Positions 10,166 through 18,938 are shown, numbered from the stretch's first letter. The stretch is DNA of 64,000 nt from Pseudomonas monsensis (GCF_014268495.2 NZ_CP077087.1:5165001-5229000); one strand, 5' to 3'. Made by a program: numbers and translations. The notes: a model not told the origin generated them from the sequence alone.

Positions 10166-12814
10166 ATGAATAAAACACCGCACTTTCGTACGCCCGACCT
10201 GTACATCCATGATCCTCGGACCTTGCCGGTGAAGCGTGTAGCGTACTTTCGTCAGGTAGCGGATGGCGTAGTGGAACGTCTTGTTACCTGCCAGCACCAC
10301 AATGCAGCGGGACAGTTAGTCGAACAGTGGGATCCGCGGCTACCGCGGGCTAGCCTCGTCACGTATTACAGCTTGCCCGGCACACCTTTGAAAATCGACA
10401 GCGTTGACGCCGGATGGCGTCTGCACCTTGCCGGGATGGCCGGTGAAGTGCTGGATCGCTGGGATGCACGCGGCAGTCATTGGCGCATGCGCTACGACCG
10501 TCAGTTGCGTGTCGTGGCGGTCGCAGAAAACGACGAGGTGGATGTCGAAATATTTACCTACGCCGATTCCACGGCTGACCCCGGGCACAATCTGCGCGGA
10601 CAACGGCAGGAACAGACTGATCCGTCAGGCACACTGCGCCTGCCCAGCTACAGCTTGTCCGGTCAGGCACTGGAGCAAACCCGCCGCTTTCATGATGCCG
10701 AGGCATTCACCACGCGCCACGCCTTCAGCCCCTTGGGCGCAGCATTGGAGCAAATCGACGCCGCGGGTCACCGGCAACAATGGCGCTACGACCTCTCGGG
10801 GCAACTCAAACAGGTCCAGCTGCAACTGAAAGATCAAACCACATGGCGGCCGGTACTGCTCGCTGCGCAATACAACGCGGCTGCACAGATCGTTGAGCAA
10901 CGGGGCGGCAATGATGTCATTTGCCAGTGGAGCTACGATCCTGCCGATGGCCGTCTGCGAAGACAATCGGCGCAGAAACAAGCGCAGGCGCCCCTGCAGG
11001 ATTTCGAATACGTTTACGACGCCATGGGTAACATCACCCGCATCGACGACCACGCGTTTACCCCGAGTCATTTCGCCAATCAGCGCGTCGATGGCCGTCG
11101 CCATTTCAGCTACGACTCGCTGTATCGGCTGACCAGCGCCAGCGGCTACGACGATGGCCCGCTCACCGACATTCCCGGCCTGCCAACCCCGACCGATCCG
11201 ATCAACCGCCTCAATTACACCCAGAGCTACCGGTACGACGCCGGTAACAACCTCATCGAACTCAAACATGTCCGGGCCGGCGCCAATCACACGCAACAGT
11301 TGAGCATTGACCCACACAGCAACCGCGGCGTGCGCTGGGCGCAGGGGCAACCGGTTCCGGATTTCGACACACTGTTCGACCGCCATGGCAATCAGCAAGC
11401 CGTGCAACCGGGGCAAGCCCTGCACTGGAACGCGCGCGATGAATTGACCAGCGTCACCCTGATCCACCGCGAGGACGGTCGCCACGACGCCGAGCATTAC
11501 CGCTACAGCCAGGGCCTGCGCGTGTTCAAGCGCCACCAGACTTATACGGCCAACACTGAACACTTTCATCAAGTGCGCTACCTGCCGGGACTGGAAATCC
11601 GCACCCGCGACAATGGCGAAGAACTGCACGTCATCAGCGTCGGTAACGCACGCTGCCTGCATTGGGCACAGAACAAACCCAAGGGCGTCGACGACGATCA
11701 ACTGCGCTACAGCCTCGACGACCACCTCGGCTCCTGCGTGATGGAACTCGATCAGCAGGCACAGATCATCAGCCACGAAGGGTATTACCCGTTTGGCGCC
11801 ACCGCCTGGATGCTCAAGTACCCGGCAGACGGGATCGACTATAAAACCGTGCGTTACTCAGGCAAGGAGATGGATGTCAGCGGTTTGTATTACTACGGTG
11901 CGCGCTACTACGCGCCATGGCTGCAGCGCTGGCTCAGTGCCGATCCGGCGGGAGCCGTCGACGGGTTGAATCTGTATGGATTCGTCGGCAACAACCCGAT
12001 TGTCCATGTCGACCAGACAGGCACGTCCAAAGTCATTTTCAACCTGGTCAAGAAAGCCGTCGGGCTATTCGATAAAGCCAAAACGGCGGCAGACCAGCTA
12101 CACAATCTAACCCGCGAATTCGATGGCCTGGTTCCCGAAGGCGCCGACATTGAAGAACTGCGCAAGAGCATGACGTTCGGCAAGTTCATCAAGTCCAGGC
12201 CCGGCATCAAATCGGTCTTTTATGGAGTCGGCAAAGGTATCGCCATTGGCAGCGTCATCTGCACTGCGGTCCCTGGGATCGGCAATGCCATCGGTACAGG
12301 CGTCGGAGCGATCGTCGGTGCAATCGTTTTCCCGTTGCTGCGTTACCACTTTTTCAAGAAGGGTTTGAAACTGGCGCAAACGCTGCACACGCAGGAACTC
12401 AAGGATGGCCTCAATACAGCAGGCGAGACGGTGTCCAGCGTGGTCGACGGTGCAAAAGACCTGATCAACGGGGGGGCAGCCCTGATCGACGGCATCAAGA
12501 ATTTCACCGACAACCTCAACACCTACGCGGCACCTGTTCAGGATCTGTTCTATGCGCAACTGAGGGCACTGGACGCTGAAAAGCAACGTCAGGTATTGAA
12601 GCTGGCGAGGACCGGTCTCGATCCGTTCGACGCCATCGACAAGGTCATGGAGACCGCTCAGGCGCTACTCGACGCTCCCGGCGCGGCAGTGGGCGTGAGC
12701 GAACGCCTGCAACAACTGGAGCGCTCGATCGCCGACGAACCGAGACCCAGACCCATCCCGAAACCCCGGTTGAATCTGCCACGCCGGCAAAGTCAGCTTG
12801 AAACGTTTGTGTGA
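10166..12814 (+). CDS. Tc toxin subunit TcC, copy 3, with glycine-rich hydrophobic C-terminal region
   Basis: The 882-residue TcC/RHS protein starts 69 bases after copy 2, so it may have its own ribosome loading; a purine-rich GAAGGGA lies upstream. The N-terminal third differs from copy 2, but bases 10802-11998 repeat copy 2 almost exactly. The core ends in DQTG at residues 616-619. Residues 620-882 are variable. They hold a long hydrophobic, glycine-spaced segment (GKGIAIGSVICTAVPGIG and GTGVGAIVGAIVFPLL), then amphipathic helices, and a proline/arginine-rich tail (RPRPIPKPRLNLPRR). The glycine-zipper pattern suggests membrane insertion, but that is inference. No enzymatic motif was seen. 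Confidence 0.9.
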   Translation: MNKTPHFRTPDLYIHDPRTLPVKRVAYFRQVADGVVERLVTCQHHNAAGQLVEQWDPRLPRASLVTYYSLPGTPLKIDSVDAGWRLHLAGMAGEVLDRWDARGSHWRMRYDRQLRVVAVAENDEVDVEIFTYADSTADPGHNLRGQRQEQTDPSGTLRLPSYSLSGQALEQTRRFHDAEAFTTRHAFSPLGAALEQIDAAGHRQQWRYDLSGQLKQVQLQLKDQTTWRPVLLAAQYNAAAQIVEQRGGNDVICQWSYDPADGRLRRQSAQKQAQAPLQDFEYVYDAMGNITRIDDHAFTPSHFANQRVDGRRHFSYDSLYRLTSASGYDDGPLTDIPGLPTPTDPINRLNYTQSYRYDAGNNLIELKHVRAGANHTQQLSIDPHSNRGVRWAQGQPVPDFDTLFDRHGNQQAVQPGQALHWNARDELTSVTLIHREDGRHDAEHYRYSQGLRVFKRHQTYTANTEHFHQVRYLPGLEIRTRDNGEELHVISVGNARCLHWAQNKPKGVDDDQLRYSLDDHLGSCVMELDQQAQIISHEGYYPFGATAWMLKYPADGIDYKTVRYSGKEMDVSGLYYYGARYYAPWLQRWLSADPAGAVDGLNLYGFVGNNPIVHVDQTGTSKVIFNLVKKAVGLFDKAKTAADQLHNLTREFDGLVPEGADIEELRKSMTFGKFIKSRPGIKSVFYGVGKGIAIGSVICTAVPGIGNAIGTGVGAIVGAIVFPLLRYHFFKKGLKLAQTLHTQELKDGLNTAGETVSSVVDGAKDLINGGAALIDGIKNFTDNLNTYAAPVQDLFYAQLRALDAEKQRQVLKLARTGLDPFDAIDKVMETAQALLDAPGAAVGVSERLQQLERSIADEPRPRPIPKPRLNLPRRQSQLETFV
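10802..11998 (+). repeat. 1.2 kb near-identical direct repeat, copy B (inside TcC copy 3)
   Basis: Partner of 8012-9208. The two blocks could recombine to delete or swap C-terminal toxin regions. Confidence 0.85.
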
Positions 12815-12823
12815 CCCGTATGG

Positions 12824-12844
12824 CCGGCGCGAACAGCGCGCCGG
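12824..12844 (+). terminator. hairpin after the tcC genes
   Basis: A perfect 8 bp GC-only stem (CCGGCGCG / CGCGCCGG, loop AACAG) sits 10 bases after the stop of the third TcC. There is no T-tract, so intrinsic termination would be weak. It lies just before the sensor kinase gene. Confidence 0.4.
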
Positions 12845-12898
12845 ACCCGTCCGGCCCATGCTATCTTGCCCGCCCGACCTGCCATCCATCTGCCCAGC

Positions 12899-14659
12899 AT
12901 GCTGCCGACTTCCCGTACCTTGCGTCTGTCGTTGTATACCCTGCTGATCATCGCCGGCGCGGCCATTGCCGCAACGCTTGCCATCCGCCACGCCGAGCGC
13001 CAGGCGCTGGAAGAAGACGCCGCCCGCGCCAATCAGCAACTGGTGCTCTACGCCAACTCGTTGCACACCCTGATCGACCGCTACCGTGCCCTGCCTGCGG
13101 TGCTGGCGCTGGATCCGCAGTTGCGTGCGGCGCTGGCCGGTCCCGTGGATGCCGAGGAACAATCGGCGCTGAATCTGAAACTGGAAAAGATCAACGGCGC
13201 GGCGCAGTCCTCGACCCTTGAACTGCTCGATCACACGGGCCTCGCCGTAGCGGCCAGCAACTGGCGTCTGCCGAGCAGTTACGTCGGTCACAACTACGGT
13301 TTCCGTCCTTACTTCAACCAGACCCGCACCCAGGGCAGCGGGCGCTTTTATGCGGTAGGCGTGACCAGCGGCATTCCCGGTTATTTCCTCTCCAGCGCCG
13401 TGCTGGGCGACAAGGACGAGTTCCTCGGGGCGATGGTGGTCAAGCTGGAATTCCCTGAACTTGAGCGCGAATGGAGTCAGGGCACAGACACCCTGCTGGT
13501 CAGCGATGCCCGCGGCATCGTCTTTATCGCCAACCAGCCCGGCTGGCGCTATCGCTCGTTGCGGACGTTGAACAGCGCCGATCTGGCCGAGATCAAGGCC
13601 ACCCGTCAGTACGATAAACAGGCGCTCGTACCCTTGACGCATCTGTCGCTGCGGCGCTTCGATGACAACAGCGATCTGCGCCGGGTCGAAGGTCCGCAAG
13701 GCACTGCGGATTATCTCTGGGAATCGCTGCCGCTCAGCACCGAAGGCTGGACCCTGCATCTGTTGCGACGCCCGCAAGTGGCATTCGAAGACCTGCGCAA
13801 CGCCGGCCTGGCCGCCGCCGGAGTGTGGCTGGCGCTGGTGTTTCTGCTGCTGTTCCTCAACCAGCGCTGGCGTCTGGCGAAGTTGCGCCAGCGCAGCCGT
13901 GAAGAGCTTGAACAGTTAGTCGAAGAGCGCACCCGAGACCTGCGCACCGCGCAAGAGGGGCTGGTGCAATCGGCGAAACTCGCCGCACTCGGGCAAATGT
14001 CCGCCGCCCTCGCCCACGAGATCAATCAGCCGCTGACCGCTCAGCGCATGCAACTGGCGACCCTGCGCCTGCTGCTCGATCATGGCCGCGTCGACGACGC
14101 CTACAAGGCGCTCAAACCGGTGGACGAGATGCTCACGCGCATGGCCGCCCTCACCGGGCACCTGAAAACCTTCGCGCGCAAAAGCCCAAGCGGGTTGCGC
14201 GAGCGGCTGGATCTGGCGACGGTGGTCGATCAGTCGCTGCAGTTGCTCGATGCGCGGCTGCGTGACGAACAGGTCAGCCTGGTGCTGCACCTGACCCGCC
14301 CGGCGTGGATGCGCGGCGATGCCATCCGTCTCGAACAGGTGCTGATCAACCTGCTGCGCAACGCCCTCGATGCAATGCACGGCAAACCGTGCAAGCGCCT
14401 GGAAATCCGCCTGCAAGCCGATGAACAGTTGTGGCGCTTGAGCGTGATCGACAACGGCGGCGGGATTGCCGAAGAACACCTGAGCCAGGTGTTCGATCCG
14501 TTCTTCACCACCAAACCGGTGGGCGACGGACTGGGGCTTGGACTGGCGGTCTCGTTTGCCATCGTGCATGAATCCGGCGGCCGCCTGAGCGTCGAGAATG
14601 GTGACAGTGGCGCGGTGTTCACCCTGACTTTGCCGATCGATCTGGAGGCGCATATCTGA
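12899..14659 (+). CDS. DctB/MifS-type sensor histidine kinase
   Basis: Membrane sensor kinase for C4/C5-dicarboxylates. I chose ATG 12899 (586 residues, MLPTSRTLRLSLYTLLIIAG), which begins just before the first membrane helix; the frame is open further upstream from a TTG. Order of parts: TM1, a periplasmic double-Cache-like sensor with YRALPAVLALDP and a GFRPYFNQT motif, TM2 (VWLALVFLLLFL), a coiled linker, the HisKA H-box ALAHEINQPLTA, and an HATPase domain (NLLRNALDAM, DNGGGI, GLGLGLAVS). It overlaps the response regulator by one base (TGATG). DctB and P. aeruginosa MifS look alike; the alpha-ketoglutarate-type permease downstream favours a MifS-like role. Confidence 0.88.
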   Translation: MLPTSRTLRLSLYTLLIIAGAAIAATLAIRHAERQALEEDAARANQQLVLYANSLHTLIDRYRALPAVLALDPQLRAALAGPVDAEEQSALNLKLEKINGAAQSSTLELLDHTGLAVAASNWRLPSSYVGHNYGFRPYFNQTRTQGSGRFYAVGVTSGIPGYFLSSAVLGDKDEFLGAMVVKLEFPELEREWSQGTDTLLVSDARGIVFIANQPGWRYRSLRTLNSADLAEIKATRQYDKQALVPLTHLSLRRFDDNSDLRRVEGPQGTADYLWESLPLSTEGWTLHLLRRPQVAFEDLRNAGLAAAGVWLALVFLLLFLNQRWRLAKLRQRSREELEQLVEERTRDLRTAQEGLVQSAKLAALGQMSAALAHEINQPLTAQRMQLATLRLLLDHGRVDDAYKALKPVDEMLTRMAALTGHLKTFARKSPSGLRERLDLATVVDQSLQLLDARLRDEQVSLVLHLTRPAWMRGDAIRLEQVLINLLRNALDAMHGKPCKRLEIRLQADEQLWRLSVIDNGGGIAEEHLSQVFDPFFTTKPVGDGLGLGLAVSFAIVHESGGRLSVENGDSGAVFTLTLPIDLEAHI

Positions 14660-15987
14660 TGCTCAACTCAGTGATGGTGGTCGATGACGAAAGCAGCATT
14701 CGCAACGCCGTCGAACAGTGGCTGAGCCTGTCGGGATTCGACGTGCAGCTGTTCAGCCGCGCCGAAGAATGCCTCGCCGCCCTGCCCGCGCACTTTGCCG
14801 GGGTGATCCTCAGCGACGTGCGCATGCCCGGTATGGACGGCCTGGCGTTATTGGCCGACGTGCAGAAGCGCGATGCCGATCTGCCGGTGATTCTGCTCAC
14901 GGGGCACGGCGATGTGCCCATGGCCGTCGAAGCGATGCGCGATGGCGCCTACGACTTTCTGGAGAAACCGTTCAGCCCGGAAACCCTGCTCGGCAGCCTG
15001 CGCCGCGCCTTGGAGAAACGTCGGCTGGTGCTGGAAAACCGCGCCCTGCACGAGCTGGCCGATCACCGCGCCCGACTCGACGCGACACTACTCGGCGTGT
15101 CCCGTGGCCTGCAGACCTTGCGTCGGCAAGTGCTGGAGCTGGCCGCGTTGCCGGTCAACGTGTTGATCCGTGGCGAGACTGGCAGCGGCAAGGAACTGGT
15201 TGCGCGTTGCCTGCATGATTTTGGCTCCCGAGCGGACAAACCCTTCGTCGCCCTCAATTGCGCGGCGATCCCTGAACAGTTGTTCGAGGCCGAACTGTTC
15301 GGCCACGAGAGCGGTGCCTTCACCGGTGCATCGGGCAAGCGCATCGGCAAACTCGAATACGCCGATGGCGGCACGCTGTTCCTCGATGAAATCGAAAGCA
15401 TGCCGCTGGCCCAACAGGTGAAACTGTTGCGGGTGCTGCAGGAGCAGAAACTCGAACGCCTGGGCTCGAACCAGAGCATTCGCGTGGATCTGCGCATTGT
15501 CGCGGCGACCAAACCCGACCTGCTCGACGAAGCCCGGGCCGGACGTTTTCGGGAAGACCTGGCGTATCGCCTGAACGTCGCCGAACTGCGTTTACCGCCG
15601 TTGCGTGATCGTCGCGAAGACATTCCGTTGTTGTTCGACAACTTCGCCCAAAGCGCCGCGCAGCGCCTGGGGCGAACGTTTGCGCCATTGAGCGGCGCGC
15701 AGTTGAGTCACCTGCTCAGCCATGACTGGCCGGGGAATGTGCGCGAACTGGCCAACGTTGCCGAACGCCAGGTGCTGGGGCTGGATGAGCCGGTGCAAGG
15801 AATCGATCCGGGCCAGTCCCTCGCCGCGCAGCAGGAAGCGTTTGAAGCGCAGTGTCTGCGCGCGGCATTGACCCGGCATAGGGGCGATGTGAAAGCGGTG
15901 CTCGAAGAACTGCAACTGCCGCGCCGCACGTTCAATGAAAAGATGCAGCGACATGGGTTGAGCCGGGAGATGTTTTTGGCTGAATGA
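14659..15987 (+). CDS. DctD/MifR-type sigma-54-dependent response regulator
   Basis: NtrC-family activator of 442 residues. The receiver domain (about 4-120) has VVDDE, phospho-acceptor DVRMPGMDGLAL and a KPF motif. The AAA+ domain has Walker A GETGSGKE, the sigma-54-contacting GAFTGA loop at residues 219-224, and Walker B GGTLFLDEI. The C-terminus has a Fis-type helix-turn-helix (LEELQLPRRTFNEKMQRHGL). It is translationally coupled to the kinase. Its likely target is the sigma-54 promoter before the MFS permease about 300 bases downstream. By analogy with MifR it would activate transport when the substrate is sensed. Confidence 0.9.
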   Translation: MLNSVMVVDDESSIRNAVEQWLSLSGFDVQLFSRAEECLAALPAHFAGVILSDVRMPGMDGLALLADVQKRDADLPVILLTGHGDVPMAVEAMRDGAYDFLEKPFSPETLLGSLRRALEKRRLVLENRALHELADHRARLDATLLGVSRGLQTLRRQVLELAALPVNVLIRGETGSGKELVARCLHDFGSRADKPFVALNCAAIPEQLFEAELFGHESGAFTGASGKRIGKLEYADGGTLFLDEIESMPLAQQVKLLRVLQEQKLERLGSNQSIRVDLRIVAATKPDLLDEARAGRFREDLAYRLNVAELRLPPLRDRREDIPLLFDNFAQSAAQRLGRTFAPLSGAQLSHLLSHDWPGNVRELANVAERQVLGLDEPVQGIDPGQSLAAQQEAFEAQCLRAALTRHRGDVKAVLEELQLPRRTFNEKMQRHGLSREMFLAE

Positions 15988-16024
15988 GGCTGGGTCGGGA
16001 TTTTTGGTGTGGCCGGGATCCATC

Positions 16025-16184
16025 CCCCTCACCCCAGCCCTCTCCCCCAAGGGGTAGAGGGAAAGGGAGCCGATCTTTGTGCTATTCAAAACCTGAGTTC
16101 GACTCGATATCTCAGGCCGGTGCACCTCGAACAATCCACTCGGTCAGTTCCCTCTCCCTCCGGGAGAGGGCCAGGGTGAGGGGC
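16025..16184. repeat. inverted pair of CCCTCACCC/CCCTCTCCC repeats (REPIN-like)
   Basis: A CCCCTCACCCCAGCCCTCTC arm at the left and the complementary GAGAGGGCCAGGGTGAGGGG arm at the right enclose about 100 bases. It is the same repeat class that bounds the tandem array at 22064-22891, here as a single unit. It lies between the regulator gene and the permease promoter and may act as a transcript end or stabiliser. Confidence 0.7.
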
Positions 16185-16201
16185 TTCTGATCTTCGCCCC
16201 A

Positions 16202-16221
16202 ATGAGCGGAAATCCGCTCAT
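16202..16221. promoter_or_regulatory. candidate enhancer (UAS) palindrome for the NtrC-type regulator
   Basis: A perfect 9 bp inverted repeat, ATGAGCGGA-AA-TCCGCTCAT, is centred about 80 bases upstream of the sigma-54 -24 element. A weaker second site sharing CCCGCTCAC follows at about 16234-16254. Distance, symmetry and the adjacent NtrC-family gene make this the likely activator site; binding is inferred. Confidence 0.6.
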
Positions 16222-16292
16222 CAAACCAAATCTTTCGGCGATATCCCGCTCACTCAATCCCGTCACCCCCTCTAAACCGGCCCTCCCCCCGT

Positions 16293-16308
16293 TGGCACAG
16301 CTCCTGCT
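16293..16308 (+). promoter_or_regulatory. sigma-54 promoter of the dicarboxylate permease
   Basis: TGGCACAGCTCCTGCT has the invariant GG-N10-GC spacing of -24/-12 promoters (consensus TGGCAC-N5-TTGC). It lies 63 bases before the permease start codon, and the neighbouring regulator has a GAFTGA loop. Confidence 0.75.
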
Positions 16309-16370
16309 ACAGCCCCCGCAGGCTGCGTTTCGACGCGCTCCACAAAAACAATTAAACGAAGGATCCTTCA

Positions 16371-17690
16371 ATGGATAACTCCAACGCCCTGCCTCTTGGG
16401 TCGGCGGCCGTGCCGGCCAAAGAAAAAACCACAGCCAGCCGGATCAAATCGATCTTCAGCGGTTCTGTCGGCAACATGGTCGAGTGGTACGACTGGTATG
16501 TGTATGCCGCCTTCTCGCTGTACTTCGCCAAAACCTTTTTCCCCGCCGGTTCCTCCACCGCGCAACTGATGAACACCGCCGCGATCTTCGCCGTGGGTTT
16601 TCTGATGCGTCCGATCGGTGGCTGGCTGATGGGCCTGTACGCTGACAAGGTCGGCCGCAAGAAAGCCCTGATGGCCTCGGTCTACCTGATGTGCTTCGGC
16701 TCGCTGCTGATCGCCCTCAGCCCGAACTACGAAACCATCGGTATCGGCGCGCCGATCCTGCTGGTGTTCGCCCGTCTGCTGCAAGGCCTGTCGGTCGGTG
16801 GCGAATACGGCACCTCGGCGACCTATCTCTCGGAGATGGCGACCAAGGAACGTCGCGGCTTCTTCTCCAGTTTCCAGTACGTGACCCTGATCTCCGGCCA
16901 GCTCATCGCGCTGGGCGTGTTGATCGTGCTGCAGAACGTGCTGACCACCGAGCAACTGTACGCGTGGGGCTGGCGTATTCCGTTCGCCATCGGCGCGCTG
17001 TGTGCCATCGTGGCGCTGTATCTGCGTCGCGGCATGGAAGAAACCGAGTCGTTCACCAAGAAAGAAAAGTCCAAGGAAAGCGCGATGCGCACCTTGATGC
17101 GCCACCCGAAAGAGCTGTTGACCGTGGTCGGCCTGACCATGGGCGGCACCCTGGCGTTCTACACCTACACCACCTACATGCAGAAATACCTGGTGAACAC
17201 CGTCGGCATGAGCATCTCCGACTCGACCACCATTTCTGCCGCCACGCTGTTCCTGTTCATGTGCCTGCAACCGATCATTGGCGGCCTGTCCGATAAAATC
17301 GGTCGGCGTCCGATCCTGATCGCCTTCGGCGTGTTGGGGACGATCTTCACCGTGCCGATCCTGATGACCTTGCACACGATTCAGAGCTGGTGGGGCGCGT
17401 TCTTCCTGATCATGGCGGCGCTGATCATCGTCAGCGGCTACACCTCGATCAACGCAGTGGTGAAAGCCGAATTGTTCCCGACCGAAATCCGCGCGCTGGG
17501 CGTTGGCCTGCCGTACGCACTGACCGTGTCGATCTTCGGCGGTACCGCCGAATACATCGCGCTGTGGTTCAAGAGCATCGGCATGGAGACCGGTTACTAC
17601 TGGTACGTGACGGCGTGCATCGCGGTGTCGTTGCTGGTGTACATCACCATGAAAGACACCCAGAAGCACTCGCGGATCGTGACTGACTGA
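16371..17690 (+). CDS. kgtP: MFS dicarboxylate (alpha-ketoglutarate-type) permease
   Basis: Inner-membrane proton symporter of 439 residues in the metabolite:H+ symporter family. The opening SGSVGNMVEWYDWYVYAAFS, the loop motif GLYADKVGRKKAL and RLLQGLSVGGEYGTSATYLS are characteristic of KgtP/ShiA/ProP relatives, with about 12 membrane helices. A good ribosome binding site (AAGGATCC) precedes ATG. The sigma-54 promoter and the DctB/DctD-like pair upstream support import of alpha-ketoglutarate or a C4-dicarboxylate. The exact substrate cannot be read from sequence. Confidence 0.82.
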   Translation: MDNSNALPLGSAAVPAKEKTTASRIKSIFSGSVGNMVEWYDWYVYAAFSLYFAKTFFPAGSSTAQLMNTAAIFAVGFLMRPIGGWLMGLYADKVGRKKALMASVYLMCFGSLLIALSPNYETIGIGAPILLVFARLLQGLSVGGEYGTSATYLSEMATKERRGFFSSFQYVTLISGQLIALGVLIVLQNVLTTEQLYAWGWRIPFAIGALCAIVALYLRRGMEETESFTKKEKSKESAMRTLMRHPKELLTVVGLTMGGTLAFYTYTTYMQKYLVNTVGMSISDSTTISAATLFLFMCLQPIIGGLSDKIGRRPILIAFGVLGTIFTVPILMTLHTIQSWWGAFFLIMAALIIVSGYTSINAVVKAELFPTEIRALGVGLPYALTVSIFGGTAEYIALWFKSIGMETGYYWYVTACIAVSLLVYITMKDTQKHSRIVTD

Positions 17691-17733
17691 CCGGTGTAGA
17701 TTCAGTCACCATTGTGGTGATTGTTCTGGCCCC

Positions 17734-17824
17734 TTCGCGAGCAAGCTCGCTCCCACAGTGGTCGGTGGTGTTCACATATTCTGTGGGCACCCCATTACCC
17801 TGTGGGAGCGAGCTTGCTCGCGAA
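17734..17824. repeat. REPIN (GTGGGAGCGAGCTTGCTCGCGA type)
   Basis: Two inverted REP copies, TCGCGAGCAAGCTCGCTCCC and its complement, are separated by about 45 bases. They lie between the convergent permease and membrane-protein genes. Confidence 0.88.
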
Positions 17825-17840
17825 TGAGGTCAACTCGGTA

Positions 17841-18596
17841 TTAAGTCAACTCGGCAACCTGCTGCTTGCCATAGCGCTTCTGCGCATACGACGCCCCGAC
17901 AATCATCACCAGAAGAATCCCCGCCAGCACCGCCGACGAACCGATGGTGCCAAAGTCCAGCCCGCCCTTCTCGTGGGACTTGGTCATCAAGTCACCCAAG
18001 GTCGCACCGAACGGCCGGGTCAGCACGAACGCCACCCAGAACAGCACCACCGTGGAAATCTTCGTGAAGTATTTCAGCAGCACGACCACGGCAATCGTCG
18101 AGCCGATCAGCAACGCGCCACCGGCAAACCCCAGGCCCGAATCATCTGCCAGGTAGTCACCGAGCGCAGTGCCGAGGGTGTTGGAGAACAAAATCGCCAT
18201 CCAGTAGAACATCTCGCCACGGAAGGTCTGCACCTTGCTGACGTTGAGCGAATCACCGCTCAGGCGCCACGCGGCGAAGATCGCCAGCAGGATCGCAATC
18301 AGGATCATCGACCCGGTGGCATACCCCAACTCGAGGGTGCGGTCCATGAAGTCGGACATGGTGGTGCCGGCGGTGCTGGTGGACAGGATCACGATCCAGT
18401 ACAGCAACGGCTTGTAGGTCTTGGCCATCAGTTGCGTAATCAGGGTCAGGACGAACACGCTGATCAGAATAAGCGAGCTGATGGCATAGCCGACATTGAG
18501 GGTCATCGACAGCAAATCCCCCGCAGTTTCCCCCAGGGTCGTCGCACAGATTTTCATGACCCAGAAGGCCAGGGTGATTTGAGGAAGTTTGTTCAT
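17841..18596 (-). CDS. COG4705-type membrane protein with four internal repeats
   Basis: Integral membrane protein of 251 residues, almost all hydrophobic. Four similar units can be seen, each carrying a small-residue motif followed by Asp: TTLGETAGD, STAGTTMSD, NTLGTALGD and RPFGATLGD. Each is followed by two helices, so the protein looks like a four-fold internal duplication with about eight helices. I recall relatives only as uncharacterised membrane-anchored proteins (COG4705). The four conserved acidic residues could line a central site, which is inference. The start is preceded by GGAGCC. Confidence 0.8.
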   Translation of the reverse strand: MNKLPQITLAFWVMKICATTLGETAGDLLSMTLNVGYAISSLILISVFVLTLITQLMAKTYKPLLYWIVILSTSTAGTTMSDFMDRTLELGYATGSMILIAILLAIFAAWRLSGDSLNVSKVQTFRGEMFYWMAILFSNTLGTALGDYLADDSGLGFAGGALLIGSTIAVVVLLKYFTKISTVVLFWVAFVLTRPFGATLGDLMTKSHEKGGLDFGTIGSSAVLAGILLVMIVGASYAQKRYGKQQVAELT

Positions 18597-18938
18597 TGCA
18601 CGTAAGGCTCCAGTGTATGACGGCCGGTTCTTGGTTTTCTGGCCGGGGGCAGACTGGCGTTGCAGGGGTGAAAAAGCGGTCGGGAAAGTATGAAAAAACT
18701 GTCACACAGGGAAAAACAGCGATTAATCGCTGATTAATCCTGCCGCTGCATCCTGCAAACACCTGATCAATGACCTGCGCGACGCTCGCTTCGACGGCGA
18801 AAGCGATTTCGATGCGCCGGCCTTAATATCAACTTAATTGATTGTTTTTAGCATTAATTTGCGCTTTTTAATCAAATTAACTGGCGTAGCATGAAACCCA
18901 TGCAAGACACACCCGCCAACGAATCTGGAGTAACCGAC
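18597..18938. other. AT-rich divergent promoter region
   Basis: About 340 bases separate the membrane-protein gene from the repeat-protein gene. The part 18820-18885 is notably AT-rich. The 8 bp palindrome GATTAATC occurs twice, three bases apart, at 18721-18728 and 18732-18739. No gene was found; this probably contains the promoters of both neighbours. Confidence 0.4.

Noticed and set aside
17721..18605. 294-codon plus-strand frame
   Set aside because: Antisense of the membrane protein; the translation is His/Gln/Arg-rich as typical for shadows of high-GC genes, and it begins inside a REPIN.
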